From Falsiroseomonas selenitidurans (GTDB lineage Bacteria > Pseudomonadota > Alphaproteobacteria > Acetobacterales > Acetobacteraceae), in the NCBI RefSeq assembly GCF_012103215.1, contig NZ_JAAVNE010000029.1:1-64000 (forward strand): a stretch of 64,000 nucleotides of DNA, given 5' to 3'. A program made the position numbers and the translations under genes. Each line of letters starts with the position of its first letter. Within the stretch, counting starts at the first letter, position 1. Positions 52,566-62,921 of this stretch are shown piece after piece. Under the pieces are notes generated by a model. That model was not told where the DNA came from. It ran no database searches and worked only from the letters and a program-made list of their open reading frames with translations.

Positions 52566-53132
52566 ATGTTCATCGAGACGGAAGCCACGCCGAACCCCGC
52601 CACCCTGAAGTTCCTGCCGGGCCGGGATGTGATGGGCGCCCGCGGCACCGCCGACTTCACGGCGGCCGAAGACGCCACCGGCCGCAGCCCGCTGGCCGCC
52701 CGCGTCTTCGCCGTGGGTGATGTCGCCCGGGTGTTCCTGGGCAACGACTTCGTCACCGTCACCAAGGCGGAGGATGCCGATTGGCAATCGCTCCGCCCCC
52801 GGGTGCTGGGCGCGGTGATGGAACACTACCTGGCCGGCATGCCGGTGATGGAAGGCGCGGAGGAGGCCGAGGAGGCCGAGGACTTCGCCGCCGAGGACGA
52901 GGAAATCGTCGCCCAGATCAAGGAATTGCTGGACACGCGCGTGCGTCCGGCGGTGGCCGGGGATGGCGGCGACATCGTCTTCCGCGGCTTCCGCGAAGGC
53001 GTGGTGCGGCTGCACATGCAGGGCGCCTGCGCCGGCTGCCCCTCCTCCCGTGCCACGCTGAAGCACGGGGTGGAAACCATGCTGCGCCACTACGTGCCGG
53101 AAGTGCTGCGGGTGGAACAGGTGGAAGCCTGA
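52566..53132 (+). CDS. nfuA: Nfu-type iron-sulfur cluster scaffold/carrier
   Basis: A 188-residue protein with the Nfu N-terminal domain (MFIETEATPNPATLKFLPG) and a C-terminal NifU-like domain. The latter carries RPAVAGDGGDIVF and the cluster-binding Cys155-x-x-Cys158 (GACAGCPSS). An acidic EEAEEAEDF linker joins them. It binds a [4Fe-4S] cluster at the dimer interface and delivers it to targets such as SdhB or lipoate synthase. Complete and typical. Confidence 0.93.
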   Translation: MFIETEATPNPATLKFLPGRDVMGARGTADFTAAEDATGRSPLAARVFAVGDVARVFLGNDFVTVTKAEDADWQSLRPRVLGAVMEHYLAGMPVMEGAEEAEEAEDFAAEDEEIVAQIKELLDTRVRPAVAGDGGDIVFRGFREGVVRLHMQGACAGCPSSRATLKHGVETMLRHYVPEVLRVEQVEA

Positions 53133-53254
53133 ATCCGGCATCCGCCCGACCTCATTGCGGGGACGGATGACCACCATGGGAAGCCGGGATTGGTCGTGCG
53201 GCCGGCCCCGGCCTATTTCCGCGGCACGCCAATGACCTGGAGTTTCGCCGCATC

Positions 53255-53845
53255 ATGACCCAGACCCTCGACGAGGCTTCGCTCGACAGGCTGTTCCGCG
53301 AGGCGCGGACGCAGAACAAGTGGCAGGACCGGCCGGTGCCGGACAGCAAGCTCGAGGAGCTGTACAACCTGCTGAAATTCGCGCCGACCTCGGCCAACAG
53401 CTCCCCCGCCCGCTTCATCTTCGTGCGCACGGCGGAGGCCAAGGCGCGGCTGAAGCAGGCGCTGTCACCCGGCAACGTCGAAAAGACGATGACGGCGCCG
53501 GTGGTGGCGATCATCGCCCACGACACCGCCTTCTACGACAAGCTGCCCTTCCTGTTCCCGCACGCCGATGCGCGGTCCTGGTTCGCCGGCAACCCGGCCT
53601 TTGCGGAGACCACGGCCTTCCGAAACGGCACCCTGCAAGGCGCCTACCTGATCCTGGCCGCCCGCGCCGTGGGCCTGGACGCCGGGCCGATGAGCGGCTT
53701 CGACAACGCCAAGCTGGACGAAGTTTTCCTGGCCGGCACCAGCTGGAAGTCCAACTTCCTGGTCAACCTCGGCTACGGCGACCCCACCGGCCTGTTCCCC
53801 CGCAGCCCGCGGCTCAGCTTCGACGAGGCGGCACGGCTGGAATAG
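53255..53845 (+). CDS. Malonic semialdehyde reductase (RutE/HadB-like nitroreductase family)
   Basis: A 196-residue FMN-dependent nitroreductase-fold protein. [54 protein letters not shown] and [10 protein letters not shown] are characteristic of the RutE/YdfG-partner group. These enzymes reduce 3-oxopropanoate (malonic semialdehyde) or similar aldehydes. No rut operon is present, so general detoxification or uracil-independent metabolism is possible. A bidirectional terminator follows. Confidence 0.88.
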   Translation: MTQTLDEASLDRLFREARTQNKWQDRPVPDSKLEELYNLLKFAPTSANSSPARFIFVRTAEAKARLKQALSPGNVEKTMTAPVVAIIAHDTAFYDKLPFLFPHADARSWFAGNPAFAETTAFRNGTLQGAYLILAARAVGLDAGPMSGFDNAKLDEVFLAGTSWKSNFLVNLGYGDPTGLFPRSPRLSFDEAARLE

Positions 53846-53857
53846 GCGCCGGCTGCC

Positions 53858-53882
53858 TGCAGGAGGGCCGGGCCCTCCTGCA
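53858..53882. terminator. Bidirectional hairpin between convergent genes
   Basis: Perfect 10-bp arms TGCAGGAGGG/CCCTCCTGCA with loop CCGGG, placed between the stops of the RutE-like gene and the response regulator gene. Confidence 0.6.
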
Positions 53883-53897
53883 ATCGCCTCGCGCGCC

Positions 53898-54617
53898 TCA
53901 CGCCGCCTGGGCGCGTCCCGCCGCCGGGTCCAGCCGGTAGCCGCCGCCTTCGGTCACCAGCAGGCGGGCATTGGTGGGATCGGGTTCGATTTTCTGGCGC
54001 AGGCGGTAGATGTGGGTCTCCAGCGTGTGGGTGGTGACCGCGCTGTTGTAGCCCCAGACCTCGTTCAGCAGGATCTGCCGCCCGACGGGCCGGCCGCCGG
54101 CGCGGTACAGGTATTTGAGGATGGCCGCCTCCTTCTCCGTCAGCCGGATCTTCCGGTTGCGCACCGCGTCCAGCAGCAGCTTGGCGGAGGGGCGGAAGGT
54201 GTAGGGGCCGACGCTGAAGACCGCGTCCTCGGAATTGTCGAACACGCGCAATTGCGCGCGCAGCCGCGCCATCAGTTCTGAAACGCGGAACGGCTTGGCG
54301 ATGTAGTCGTTGGCCCCGGAATCGAGGCCACGGACAATATCCTGTTCGCCATCCGCGCCGGTCAGCATCAGGATGGGCATGCGCAGCCCCTGCTTGCGCA
54401 GCCGCGCGCACAGGTCGCGGCCGTCGCCGTCCGGCAGCCCGATATCCAGCACGACGGCGTCGAAGCGTGCATCCTCGGCGGAAAGTCGGGCCAGCGCGTC
54501 GGCCATGCTGCCGGCTTCGGTGGCGGCGAATTCGCCGTCATGGGCCAATTGTTCCGCCAGCGTCTGCCGAAGGGCCTCGTCGTCGTCCACGACGAGGATG
54601 GGGCGTGGACCGGACAT
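53898..54617 (-). CDS. OmpR/PhoB-family response regulator, orphan
   Basis: A 239-residue two-domain regulator starting at ATG 54617. The receiver has the acidic pocket VVDDDEAL and phospho-acceptor Asp58 (VVLDIGLPDGDG), the Thr in LMLTGADG and Lys in AKPFRV. The winged-helix domain contains LTEKEAAILKYLYRAGG, VGRQILLNEVWGYNS and VTTHTLETHIYRLRQKIEPD. No histidine kinase is encoded nearby, so its partner is unlinked. It diverges from ribA across a 291-base gap in which no riboswitch or clear promoter is recognised. Confidence 0.92.
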   Translation of the reverse strand: MSGPRPILVVDDDEALRQTLAEQLAHDGEFAATEAGSMADALARLSAEDARFDAVVLDIGLPDGDGRDLCARLRKQGLRMPILMLTGADGEQDIVRGLDSGANDYIAKPFRVSELMARLRAQLRVFDNSEDAVFSVGPYTFRPSAKLLLDAVRNRKIRLTEKEAAILKYLYRAGGRPVGRQILLNEVWGYNSAVTTHTLETHIYRLRQKIEPDPTNARLLVTEGGGYRLDPAAGRAQAA

Positions 54618-54908
54618 GGTAGCTCCCGTATCTGTGAGGCCCCGACACAACGGGCCTGAAGCGCATCGGTTTCACGCTTCCGTGCCCGCACCTTCAATTA
54701 GATGGTGGAACGGACCGACCGCGGCAAGCGATTTTGCCCTACCGTTGCCGCTGGGGGCAAGCCTTGCGACGCGGACGCCACAATTGGCGCCCGCGGCGCT
54801 GTTTCTGGCCGGCAGATGGGTTTTTCTTGCGGCAGTCCCCCCTTTCAAACGCCACGGGCACGCCACATTCGGCGTCGTCAATGGGCGAACTACGGAACGC
54901 CAGAACCA

Positions 54909-56138
54909 ATGAGCATCATGGCCCCTCTCGCGACCCCCCGCCCCCCCGGGGCACACAACGCCCCGCGCCCCCATGCCGTGACGGACCCGTCCAGGCCGGC
55001 CGTGGCCGATTCCCAGGTTCTCGCCCTGCGCGCCGTGCACCGTGCTGCCAGCGACCTGCGGCGCGGCACCCCGGTGCTGCTGGTGGGGGCGGAGGGTGCG
55101 CTGGTCGTCGCGGCGGCCGAGACCGTCTCGGCCCGCGGCCTGGCGGAACTGGCCGAGGCGGCCCGCGGCCCCGCCGTGCTGCTGCTCGCCCCGGTACGCG
55201 CCGCGGCGGTGCTGCAGCGCCCGGTGCCGCAGGCCGTGGGCGCTGCGCCGGTGGGCGCGGCTGCCGAGATGGGCGTGGTGGCGCTGCGCCTGCCGCCTTC
55301 GCTGCTCGACCCCGTGGCGCTGCGCTCGCTGGCCGACCCGACGGCGGAGCGCCTGCTGCCGGACCAGCCGGAGCGCATGGCGCCGCCGGCCCATGCGCTG
55401 CAGGCGATCGCGCTGGCCAAGCTGGCGCGTCTGCTGCCGGCGCTGGTCGTCGCGCCGGCCGCGGAAGCCGTGGCGGAGCGACTCGACCTGCTGGCGGTGA
55501 AGGTGGCGGACATCGCCGCCTATCCCGTCGCCGCCCCGGCCAGCCTGGCCCGCGTGGCGGAGGCGCGGGTGCCGCTGGAGGATGCGCCGGAGGCCCGGAT
55601 CGTCGCCTTCCGCGCTGCCGATGGCGGGATCGAGCATCTGGCCATCCTGGTGGACAGCATGGCGCCGCAGGATGGGCTGGTGCCGCTGGTGCGGATCCAC
55701 TCGGAATGCTTCACCGGCGATCTGCTGGGCAGCCTGCGTTGCGATTGCGGCCCGCAGCTGCGCGGCGCCATCAAGCGCATGGCGGCGGACCCGGCGGGGG
55801 GCGTGCTGGTCTACCTGGCGCAGGAAGGCCGTGGCATCGGCCTGGTGAACAAGCTGCGTGCCTATACGCTGCAGGACCAGGGGCTGGACACGTTGGATGC
55901 CAACCGCGCCCTGGGCTACGGCGCGGATGAGCGGAATTTCTGGGTGGCGGCGGAGATGCTGCGCGCCGTCGGCGTCGACCGCGTGCGGCTGCTGACCAAC
56001 AACCCGGACAAGCTGGCGGGCCTGGCGGCCTGCGGCATCGCCGTGGAGCAGCGGGAGGCGCACCAGTTCGACGCCAATGGCGTGAATGACGGCTATCTGG
56101 AGACCAAGGCGCGGCGCTTCGGCCATCTGCTCGGCTGA
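54909..56138 (+). CDS. ribA: GTP cyclohydrolase II with degenerate N-terminal domain
   Basis: About 409 residues from ATG 54909 (the frame is open further upstream). The C-terminal 210 residues are a complete GCH II: zinc ligands Cys267, Cys278 and Cys280 (HSECFTGDLLGSLRCDCG), EGRGIGLVNKLRAY, LGYGADERNF and LLTNNPDK. It opens the GTP imidazole ring, the first step of riboflavin synthesis. The N-terminal 200 residues sit where RibBA fusions carry DHBP synthase but lack recognisable catalytic motifs, a layout common in Alphaproteobacteria. That part is probably structural or regulatory (inference). Confidence 0.92.
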   Translation: MSIMAPLATPRPPGAHNAPRPHAVTDPSRPAVADSQVLALRAVHRAASDLRRGTPVLLVGAEGALVVAAAETVSARGLAELAEAARGPAVLLLAPVRAAAVLQRPVPQAVGAAPVGAAAEMGVVALRLPPSLLDPVALRSLADPTAERLLPDQPERMAPPAHALQAIALAKLARLLPALVVAPAAEAVAERLDLLAVKVADIAAYPVAAPASLARVAEARVPLEDAPEARIVAFRAADGGIEHLAILVDSMAPQDGLVPLVRIHSECFTGDLLGSLRCDCGPQLRGAIKRMAADPAGGVLVYLAQEGRGIGLVNKLRAYTLQDQGLDTLDANRALGYGADERNFWVAAEMLRAVGVDRVRLLTNNPDKLAGLAACGIAVEQREAHQFDANGVNDGYLETKARRFGHLLG

Positions 56139-56191
56139 AGCACCGGCACGGCGCTTGCTATGCCACGGCCGACCGTGAAGGATCGGCTGCC

Positions 56192-56506
56192 ATGACCGTG
56201 ACCGCCACAACCCCGACAGCCACGCCCAGCCGCGCCGCGCAGGACATCCTGCCGCCGCTGGGGCCGGATGAGCATGTGCCGGTGCCGGGGACGCTGACCT
56301 TCGGCGAGTTCGTCTCCGCCCTGAACCCCCTGCAGCATGTGCCGGTGGTCGGCACGATCTACCGGGCGATGACCGGCGACACGCTGGCCCCGCCGCTGCG
56401 CGTGCTGGGGGCCGCGGCCTTCGGCGGGCCGCTCGGCATGCTCTCCGCCGCCGCCTTCGCCGCGATCGAGGAAGTCGGCCGTGCCGGAACCTCCGGCCGT
56501 GCCTGA
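56192..56506 (+). CDS. Small conserved-type hypothetical protein
   Basis: A 104-residue protein with AAGGA upstream of ATG 56192. It begins with a Thr/Ala/Pro-rich leader, then the compact motif GTLTFGEFVSALNPLQHVPVVGTIYRAMTGD and a hydrophobic glycine-rich FGGPLGMLSAAAFAAIEEVG helix that could be membrane-associated. The NPLQHVPVVGTIYR pattern recurs in alphaproteobacterial proteins of unknown function. Its end overlaps the L,D-transpeptidase gene by 26 bases. Confidence 0.7.
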   Translation: MTVTATTPTATPSRAAQDILPPLGPDEHVPVPGTLTFGEFVSALNPLQHVPVVGTIYRAMTGDTLAPPLRVLGAAAFGGPLGMLSAAAFAAIEEVGRAGTSGRA

Positions 56507-57008
56507 TCCGGGTTGGGCGCTGGTTTCGCCGGACGGGCTGCTGCGCTTCGAGGGGCAGACGCTGCGCTGCGCCCTGGGCAAGGGCGGCGTGGTGCCGGCC
56601 GAGGTGAAGCAGGAGGGTGATGGCGCCACCCCCGCCGCCGTGCTGCCGTTGCGCCGCGTGCTGTACCGCGCCGATCGGGGGCCGACGCCGGCCTGCGCCG
56701 TGCCGGTGGAACCGCTGGACCCGGCCGATGGCTGGTGCGACGACCCGGCGGACCGCGCCTACAACCGCGCGGTGCGCCTGCCCTTCGCCGGGCGGCATGA
56801 GGTGCTGTGGCGGGCGGATGCGCTGTATGACGTGATCGGCGTGCTGGGCTGGAACGACGAGCCGCCGGTGCGCGGCCGCGGCAGTGCCATCTTCCTGCAC
56901 CTGGCGCGGCCCGACCTGGCGCCGACCGAAGGCTGCGTCGCCCTGCCGGAGGGTGCCTTGCGGGCGCTGCTGGCGCGCGGGCTGCGGGGCCTCGTGGTCA
57001 GCCGGTAG
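56481..57008 (+). CDS. L,D-transpeptidase (YkuD) family protein, compact form
   Basis: A 175-residue protein starting at GTG 56481 within the previous gene. The catalytic signature is present: His140 (SAIFLHLA) and Cys152 in PTEGCVALP, with the intervening Gly/Ser. There is no signal peptide or peptidoglycan-binding domain, which is unusual for an enzyme acting on the wall. It belongs to the short YkuD-domain group with Arg-rich ends. Cross-linking or amidase-like activity is possible (inference). Its 3' end overlaps the convergent DUF3422 gene by 11 bases. Confidence 0.8.
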   Translation: MPEPPAVPDPGWALVSPDGLLRFEGQTLRCALGKGGVVPAEVKQEGDGATPAAVLPLRRVLYRADRGPTPACAVPVEPLDPADGWCDDPADRAYNRAVRLPFAGRHEVLWRADALYDVIGVLGWNDEPPVRGRGSAIFLHLARPDLAPTEGCVALPEGALRALLARGLRGLVVSR

Positions 57009-58299
57009 CGGCGGCCTGGCGCCGCTGCCGGCGCATGCGCAGCCACACCAGTGCGGCGACCAGCGGCACCAGCAGCGCCAGCACATGGTCCACCCCCACC
57101 CCCGCCAGCCCCCAGGGCAGCGGCTTCAGCGCATAGCCGGCCAGGGAGAGCACATAGTAGCTGATGCCGGCGACGGAGAGCCCTTCCACCGTTTCCTGCA
57201 GCCGAAGCTGGGCGCGGCCGGTTTCCGCCATCGCCGCCAGCAGCTTCTGGGTCTGCGCTTCCTGCGCCACGGCGACGCGCGCGCGCAACAGGTCCACGGC
57301 GCGGCCGCAGCGCACGGAGAGGCTGGCGATGCGCGCCCGCGTCGCCTCCACCGTCGCCATCGCCGGGTCCAGCCGGCGTTCCAGGTATTCCGCCAGCGTC
57401 GGCAGCCCGTGCAGCCGCGTCTCCCGCAGCACCAGCAGGCGGCGGCCGACCAGGGCATGGTAGGCTTGGCCGGCGGAGAAGCGGTCCGCCGTCGCGGCGG
57501 CCAGCTGCTCAATGCCGGTGGCGAGCTCCGTCAGCTCCTCCAGCGCCTCGCGCTCCGCGTCCAGCTCCTCCAGCCCGGAAAGCCGGGTGGTCAGCGCGGC
57601 CAGCCGTTCCGAGGCGCGGGCCAGCTCCGGCGAGGCGGCACGGGCCGGCGGCAGGGCCAGCAGGGCGAACATGCGGTAGGTCTCGATCTCCCACAGCGCC
57701 TGCGCCAGCCGCCCGGTGAGGGAGGCGTTGCGGGCATGGTCCTGCAGCAGGATGCGGGTGAAGCCATCGGGGCCGGAGCGGAAATCGGTCCAGGCCGTGG
57801 CGGCGCCGCCGGAGAGGGTGGCGCCGGCCAGGTTGTCCGGTGCGAAGCAGCCCGGCGGCGGCGGCTCATCCTCCCCGGCCGTGGGCAGCACGGCGATATG
57901 GGCGGCGACCAGCGTCAGGCCGGGCAGGGCGGAAAGCCAGTCCCGCGGCACGGCGGCGATGGCGGTGGTGGCGAAGGGGTCGTCGGCCTCCGGCTCGAAG
58001 ATCGGGCGCAGGAAGGTCCAGCCGTCGAATTCCGTGTGGCGTTCGTAGCGCAGCCGGAAGCCGCCGAAATCGGCCAGGACGAAATCGGCGCCGGCGGCCG
58101 GCGGCGTCACGCCGTAGCGCTGGCACAGCAGCGCCAGATGGGCCACGGCGGCGCCGCGGTCGCTGCCCGGCTCGCCGACCAGGGCCAGGCGGCTGATCGC
58201 CACCGGGGCGGCGAGCGGCAGGGGCGGGCGGGCATGCAGTTCGCCGGTCAGCCGGTCGCGCTGCGGATGGGGGGGGAGGTGCTGGATCATGTCGGCCAC
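56998..58299 (-). CDS. DUF3422-family membrane protein
   Basis: A 433-residue protein that begins LPPHPQRDRLTGELHARPPLPL, the conserved DUF3422 opening. RYERHTEFDGWTF, the central LLQDHARNASLTGRLAQALWEIETYRMFALLALP and long amphipathic helices from about 210 to 370 (coiled-coil propensity) follow. The C-terminal GISYYVLSLAGYALK and VDHVLALLVPLVAALVWL segments form one or two membrane helices. DUF3422 function is unknown; the architecture suggests an inner-membrane-anchored cytoplasmic coiled coil. Start could be ATG 58299 or 58290. Confidence 0.87.
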   Translation of the reverse strand: MADMIQHLPPHPQRDRLTGELHARPPLPLAAPVAISRLALVGEPGSDRGAAVAHLALLCQRYGVTPPAAGADFVLADFGGFRLRYERHTEFDGWTFLRPIFEPEADDPFATTAIAAVPRDWLSALPGLTLVAAHIAVLPTAGEDEPPPPGCFAPDNLAGATLSGGAATAWTDFRSGPDGFTRILLQDHARNASLTGRLAQALWEIETYRMFALLALPPARAASPELARASERLAALTTRLSGLEELDAEREALEELTELATGIEQLAAATADRFSAGQAYHALVGRRLLVLRETRLHGLPTLAEYLERRLDPAMATVEATRARIASLSVRCGRAVDLLRARVAVAQEAQTQKLLAAMAETGRAQLRLQETVEGLSVAGISYYVLSLAGYALKPLPWGLAGVGVDHVLALLVPLVAALVWLRMRRQRRQAAATG

Positions 58300-58353
58300 C
58301 GCACATTAGGCGCGGCCAGGGGCCGGGAACAGCGCATTGCGTGGGGGCAGGGT

Positions 58354-58380
58354 CTTGTTCGCTGCGCCCGCCCTGAATAC
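58354..58380 (+). promoter_or_regulatory. Candidate heat-shock (sigma-32-type) promoter of dnaK
   Basis: CTTG at 58354-58357 and an AT-richer CCCTGAATAC at 58371-58380 have spacing compatible with an RpoH promoter about 190 bases before dnaK. The match is partial. The remainder of the 272-base gap holds a small palindrome GGGGGCTTGGTCCCC and nothing else recognised. Confidence 0.35.
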
Positions 58381-58571
58381 ATGACGGCTGCGCGGTGCCG
58401 GGGGCTTGGTCCCCGGGTGCCGCACCCGCGAACACCACCCCAACCACCACCATCCGTCAAGGATCTGGGGGCGGGCGCGGTGCCGAAGGGCAGCCAGCCT
58501 CGGTTCAGCCAGGAACCGTCCGCCGGCCACCCATGGGCCGCCCCCGTCCGCCGCACAGGAGATAGACTCGG

Positions 58572-60488
<1,917 letters not shown>

Positions 60489-60521
60489 TCCCGGGCTTCT
60501 TCCGGATTTGACCGAGCGGCG

Positions 60522-60550
60522 CGCCCGGCTTCCCCTGGAAGTCGGGCGCT
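60522..60550 (+). terminator. Hairpin between dnaK and dnaJ
   Basis: Arms GCGCCCGGCTTCC/GGAAGTCGGGCGC with one G-U pair and a CCT loop, 34 bases after dnaK. It probably attenuates dnaJ expression relative to dnaK or stabilises the dnaK message. Confidence 0.55.
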
Positions 60551-60590
60551 GCCACGTTGATCACGCCGCCCCGCGAGGACCTACGGGACC

Positions 60591-61751
60591 ATGGCCAAGC
60601 GCGACTATTACGAGGTTCTGGGCGTTGCCCGGGATGCGAGCGAGGAGGACCTGAAGAAGGCCTACCGCAAGCTCGCCATGCAGTATCACCCGGACCGCAA
60701 CCAGGGTGACAAATCCGCCGAGGGCAAGTTCAAGGAGGCCAACGAGGCCTACGACGTGCTGAAGGATGCCGAGAAGCGCGCCGCCTATGACCGCTTCGGC
60801 CATGCCGCCTTCGAACAGGGCGGCGGCCCGGGCGGCCCGGGCGGGGCCGGCATGGGCGCCAACCCCTTCGGCGGCGCCTTCGAGGATATCTTCGAGGAGA
60901 TGTTCGGCGGGCTCGGCCGTGGCGGGCGCGGTGGTGCGCGGGCCGCCGCCGGCCGCGGCGCCGATCTCCGCCAGCAGGTGGAGGTTTCGCTGGAGGAAGC
61001 CTTCGCGGGGGTGAAGAAGACCATCCGCGTGCCGTCCTCCGTGGCGTGCGAGGCCTGCAAGGGCACCGGCAGCGAGGGCCCGGCGGCGCAATCCGCCGCC
61101 ACCTGCCCGACCTGCAACGGCGCCGGCAAGGTGCGGGCGCAGCAGGGCTTCTTCCTGATCGAGCGCACCTGCCCCACCTGTTCCGGCAGCGGGCGCATCA
61201 TCAAGAATCCCTGCAAGGTCTGCGCCGGCCAGGGCCGCGTGCAGCGCGACCGGACGCTGGCCGTCACCATCCCCGCGGGGGTGGAGGATGGCACGCGCAT
61301 CCGCCTGTCGGGCGAAGGGGAGGCCGGGCTGCGCGGCGCCCCGGCTGGCGACCTGTATGTGGATGTGGCGGTGCGCCAGCACGGCATCTTCCAGCGTGAC
61401 GGCGCCAACATCTTTGTGCGCGTCCCGCTGCGGATGACGCAGGCGGCGCTCGGCGGGGGGGTCGAGGTGCCGGTGATCGACGGCGGCCGGGCCCGCGTGA
61501 CCATCCCCGCCGGCACCCAGACCGGCGACCAGTTCCGCCTGCGCGGCAAGGGCTTCTCCGTGCTGCGGTCCGCCGCGCGGGGGGACATGTATGTGCAGGT
61601 GGCGGTGGAGACTCCGCAGAACCTGAGCAAGAAGCAGCAGGACCTGCTCGCCGAGTTCGAGCGCGAATGCGAGAAGACCGGCCGCAGCAGCCCGGAGACC
61701 GAGGGCTTCTTTGCCAAGGTCAAGGAGTTCTGGGACGGTCTGGGCCGGTAG
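60591..61751 (+). CDS. dnaJ: Chaperone protein DnaJ (type I Hsp40)
   Basis: A 386-residue co-chaperone. The J domain has HPD at residues 33-35 (YHPDRNQGD), followed by a Gly/Phe-rich region ([19 protein letters not shown]). Four zinc repeats CxxCxGxG follow ([32 protein letters not shown]). The C-terminal substrate domain ends [20 protein letters not shown]. It stimulates DnaK ATPase and presents clients. Its last 45 codons recur, diverged, at 62474-62630. Confidence 0.97.
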   Translation: MAKRDYYEVLGVARDASEEDLKKAYRKLAMQYHPDRNQGDKSAEGKFKEANEAYDVLKDAEKRAAYDRFGHAAFEQGGGPGGPGGAGMGANPFGGAFEDIFEEMFGGLGRGGRGGARAAAGRGADLRQQVEVSLEEAFAGVKKTIRVPSSVACEACKGTGSEGPAAQSAATCPTCNGAGKVRAQQGFFLIERTCPTCSGSGRIIKNPCKVCAGQGRVQRDRTLAVTIPAGVEDGTRIRLSGEGEAGLRGAPAGDLYVDVAVRQHGIFQRDGANIFVRVPLRMTQAALGGGVEVPVIDGGRARVTIPAGTQTGDQFRLRGKGFSVLRSAARGDMYVQVAVETPQNLSKKQQDLLAEFERECEKTGRSSPETEGFFAKVKEFWDGLGR

Positions 61752-61847
61752 CGCCGGCGTCTGGCAGGGATAGGCTTGACCTATCCCCGCCATCATTGGT
61801 GACACACTGGCCAGGGATACATTTTGCGGCCTAGCTTCGGGCCTCGG

Positions 61848-62426
61848 ATGTCACCGATCCGATTTCGTATCGGGCTCCGATTGCCCGCGCCCGATCCCAA
61901 TGCCGGCTTGGTCCGGATTCCTCTCGACCAGCTGCAGGACGTGACCGGCGGCACGCTCCCTTCCGTTGTGCATCACGGGACGGGTGGCGAGGGCGCCGAA
62001 ACGGTCATCGGCACGGACAATCACGACGGCTGGAATGCCGGCGGGGGCCATGACAGCTTCTCGGGCGGTGCGGGAGAGGACATGGGCAACGGCATGGGTG
62101 GCAATGACACCCTGCAGGGCGGCTCCGGCAACGACTACCTGTTTGGCGGACCCGGCGATGACATCCTCGACGGCGGCGCAGGCCTCGATTTCCTGCGCAT
62201 CGGCGCGGAGGGGATGGTGGACAGCCGGCTGGACCGAATCATCAGCAACTATATCCAGATCACTGGCCCCGAGGGCCACGAGGGTGGGCCGACCGTCGTC
62301 ACGCTGCCCAGCGGCGAGAGCGACATCGACCTGAGCGGGCTCGAGAGGACATTCGTGCTGTGGGACAACACCATCAACTTCACGAACATCGAACGCATCT
62401 ACATCGTGCCGCCCAAGCCGGTGTGA
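61848..62426 (+). CDS. RTX-repeat (haemolysin-type calcium-binding) protein
   Basis: A 192-residue protein from ATG 61848 (an in-frame TTG at 61824 is possible; no strong ribosome-binding site for either). Residues about 50-115 contain degenerate then good nonapeptide repeats, ending with GGNDTLQGGSGNDYLFGGPGDDILDGGAG, which form a calcium-loaded parallel beta-roll. The C-terminal 70 residues have hydrophobic strands (TFVLWDNTINFTNIERIYIV). This could be an uncleaved type I secretion signal of unusual type (inference). There is no Sec signal, and no ABC/HlyD/TolC genes adjoin. GC and codon use look lower than in neighbours, which suggests acquisition. Confidence 0.75.
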   Translation: MSPIRFRIGLRLPAPDPNAGLVRIPLDQLQDVTGGTLPSVVHHGTGGEGAETVIGTDNHDGWNAGGGHDSFSGGAGEDMGNGMGGNDTLQGGSGNDYLFGGPGDDILDGGAGLDFLRIGAEGMVDSRLDRIISNYIQITGPEGHEGGPTVVTLPSGESDIDLSGLERTFVLWDNTINFTNIERIYIVPPKPV

Positions 62427-62470
62427 GGCCCACGGGCTTCGCTGCAACCGGCCGGAGTTTTCCATAGACC

Positions 62471-62630
62471 GTGATGTGCAGGTGGCGATGGAACCGCCGG
62501 ACAACCTGTCGACGAGGCAGCAGGAACTGCTGGCCGGGTCCGAGGCGGAAGCCGAGAGGACCGGCCGCAGCAACCCGGAAACCGCGGGCTTCTTCGCCAA
62601 GGTGACGCAAAGCTCCGGGATGCGCCGGGC
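62471..62630 (+). pseudogene. Decayed copy of the dnaJ 3' end
   Basis: The sequence from ATGTGCAGGTGGCG at 62474 matches dnaJ from 61591 onward with no gaps to about 62600. Translated, MQVAMEPPDNLSTRQQELL and GRSNPETAGFFAKV align with [19 protein letters not shown] and [14 protein letters not shown] of DnaJ. There is no J domain, no zinc region, no matching stop and no start site. It lies 48 bases after the RTX gene and may extend back to about 62434. The remaining 290 bases before dapB show only a 10-bp hairpin (GCAACGCGCC/GGCGCGTTGC). Confidence 0.8.
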
Positions 62631-62921
62631 CGTTGGCGCCGGCCAAGGCCTCACCTTGCTGCTCGCGGCCACTGCGGCCTGGCCGTCACGGTCAAGATTT
62701 TTTCGCGGCCGTGCAACGCGCCCCGGTGGCGGCGCGTTGCTCCGACAACCGCCGCATCCCCCCTGCGGCGGCCTCGGCAGGCGGCGACACGGTTCCCAGG
62801 TCCCAACCCGTGTCGCCGCCCGCCCCCCCTCCTTCTCCCCCGGTGGCGCGCCTGCGGGTCCATTGACCCGGCATGACGCTCGCGGCCAACGTGGCACCCG
62901 CGCATCCCGGGGGGGCCTGAC

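Noticed and set aside
54618-54908. FMN riboswitch upstream of ribA
   Set aside because: The conserved FMN aptamer blocks (AGGAT...GGGCA-type elements in order) are not present.
62710-62740. Terminator before dapB
   Set aside because: The GCAACGCGCC/GGCGCGTTGC hairpin is real, but its T-run lies on the 5' side, so neither strand has the hairpin followed by T residues.
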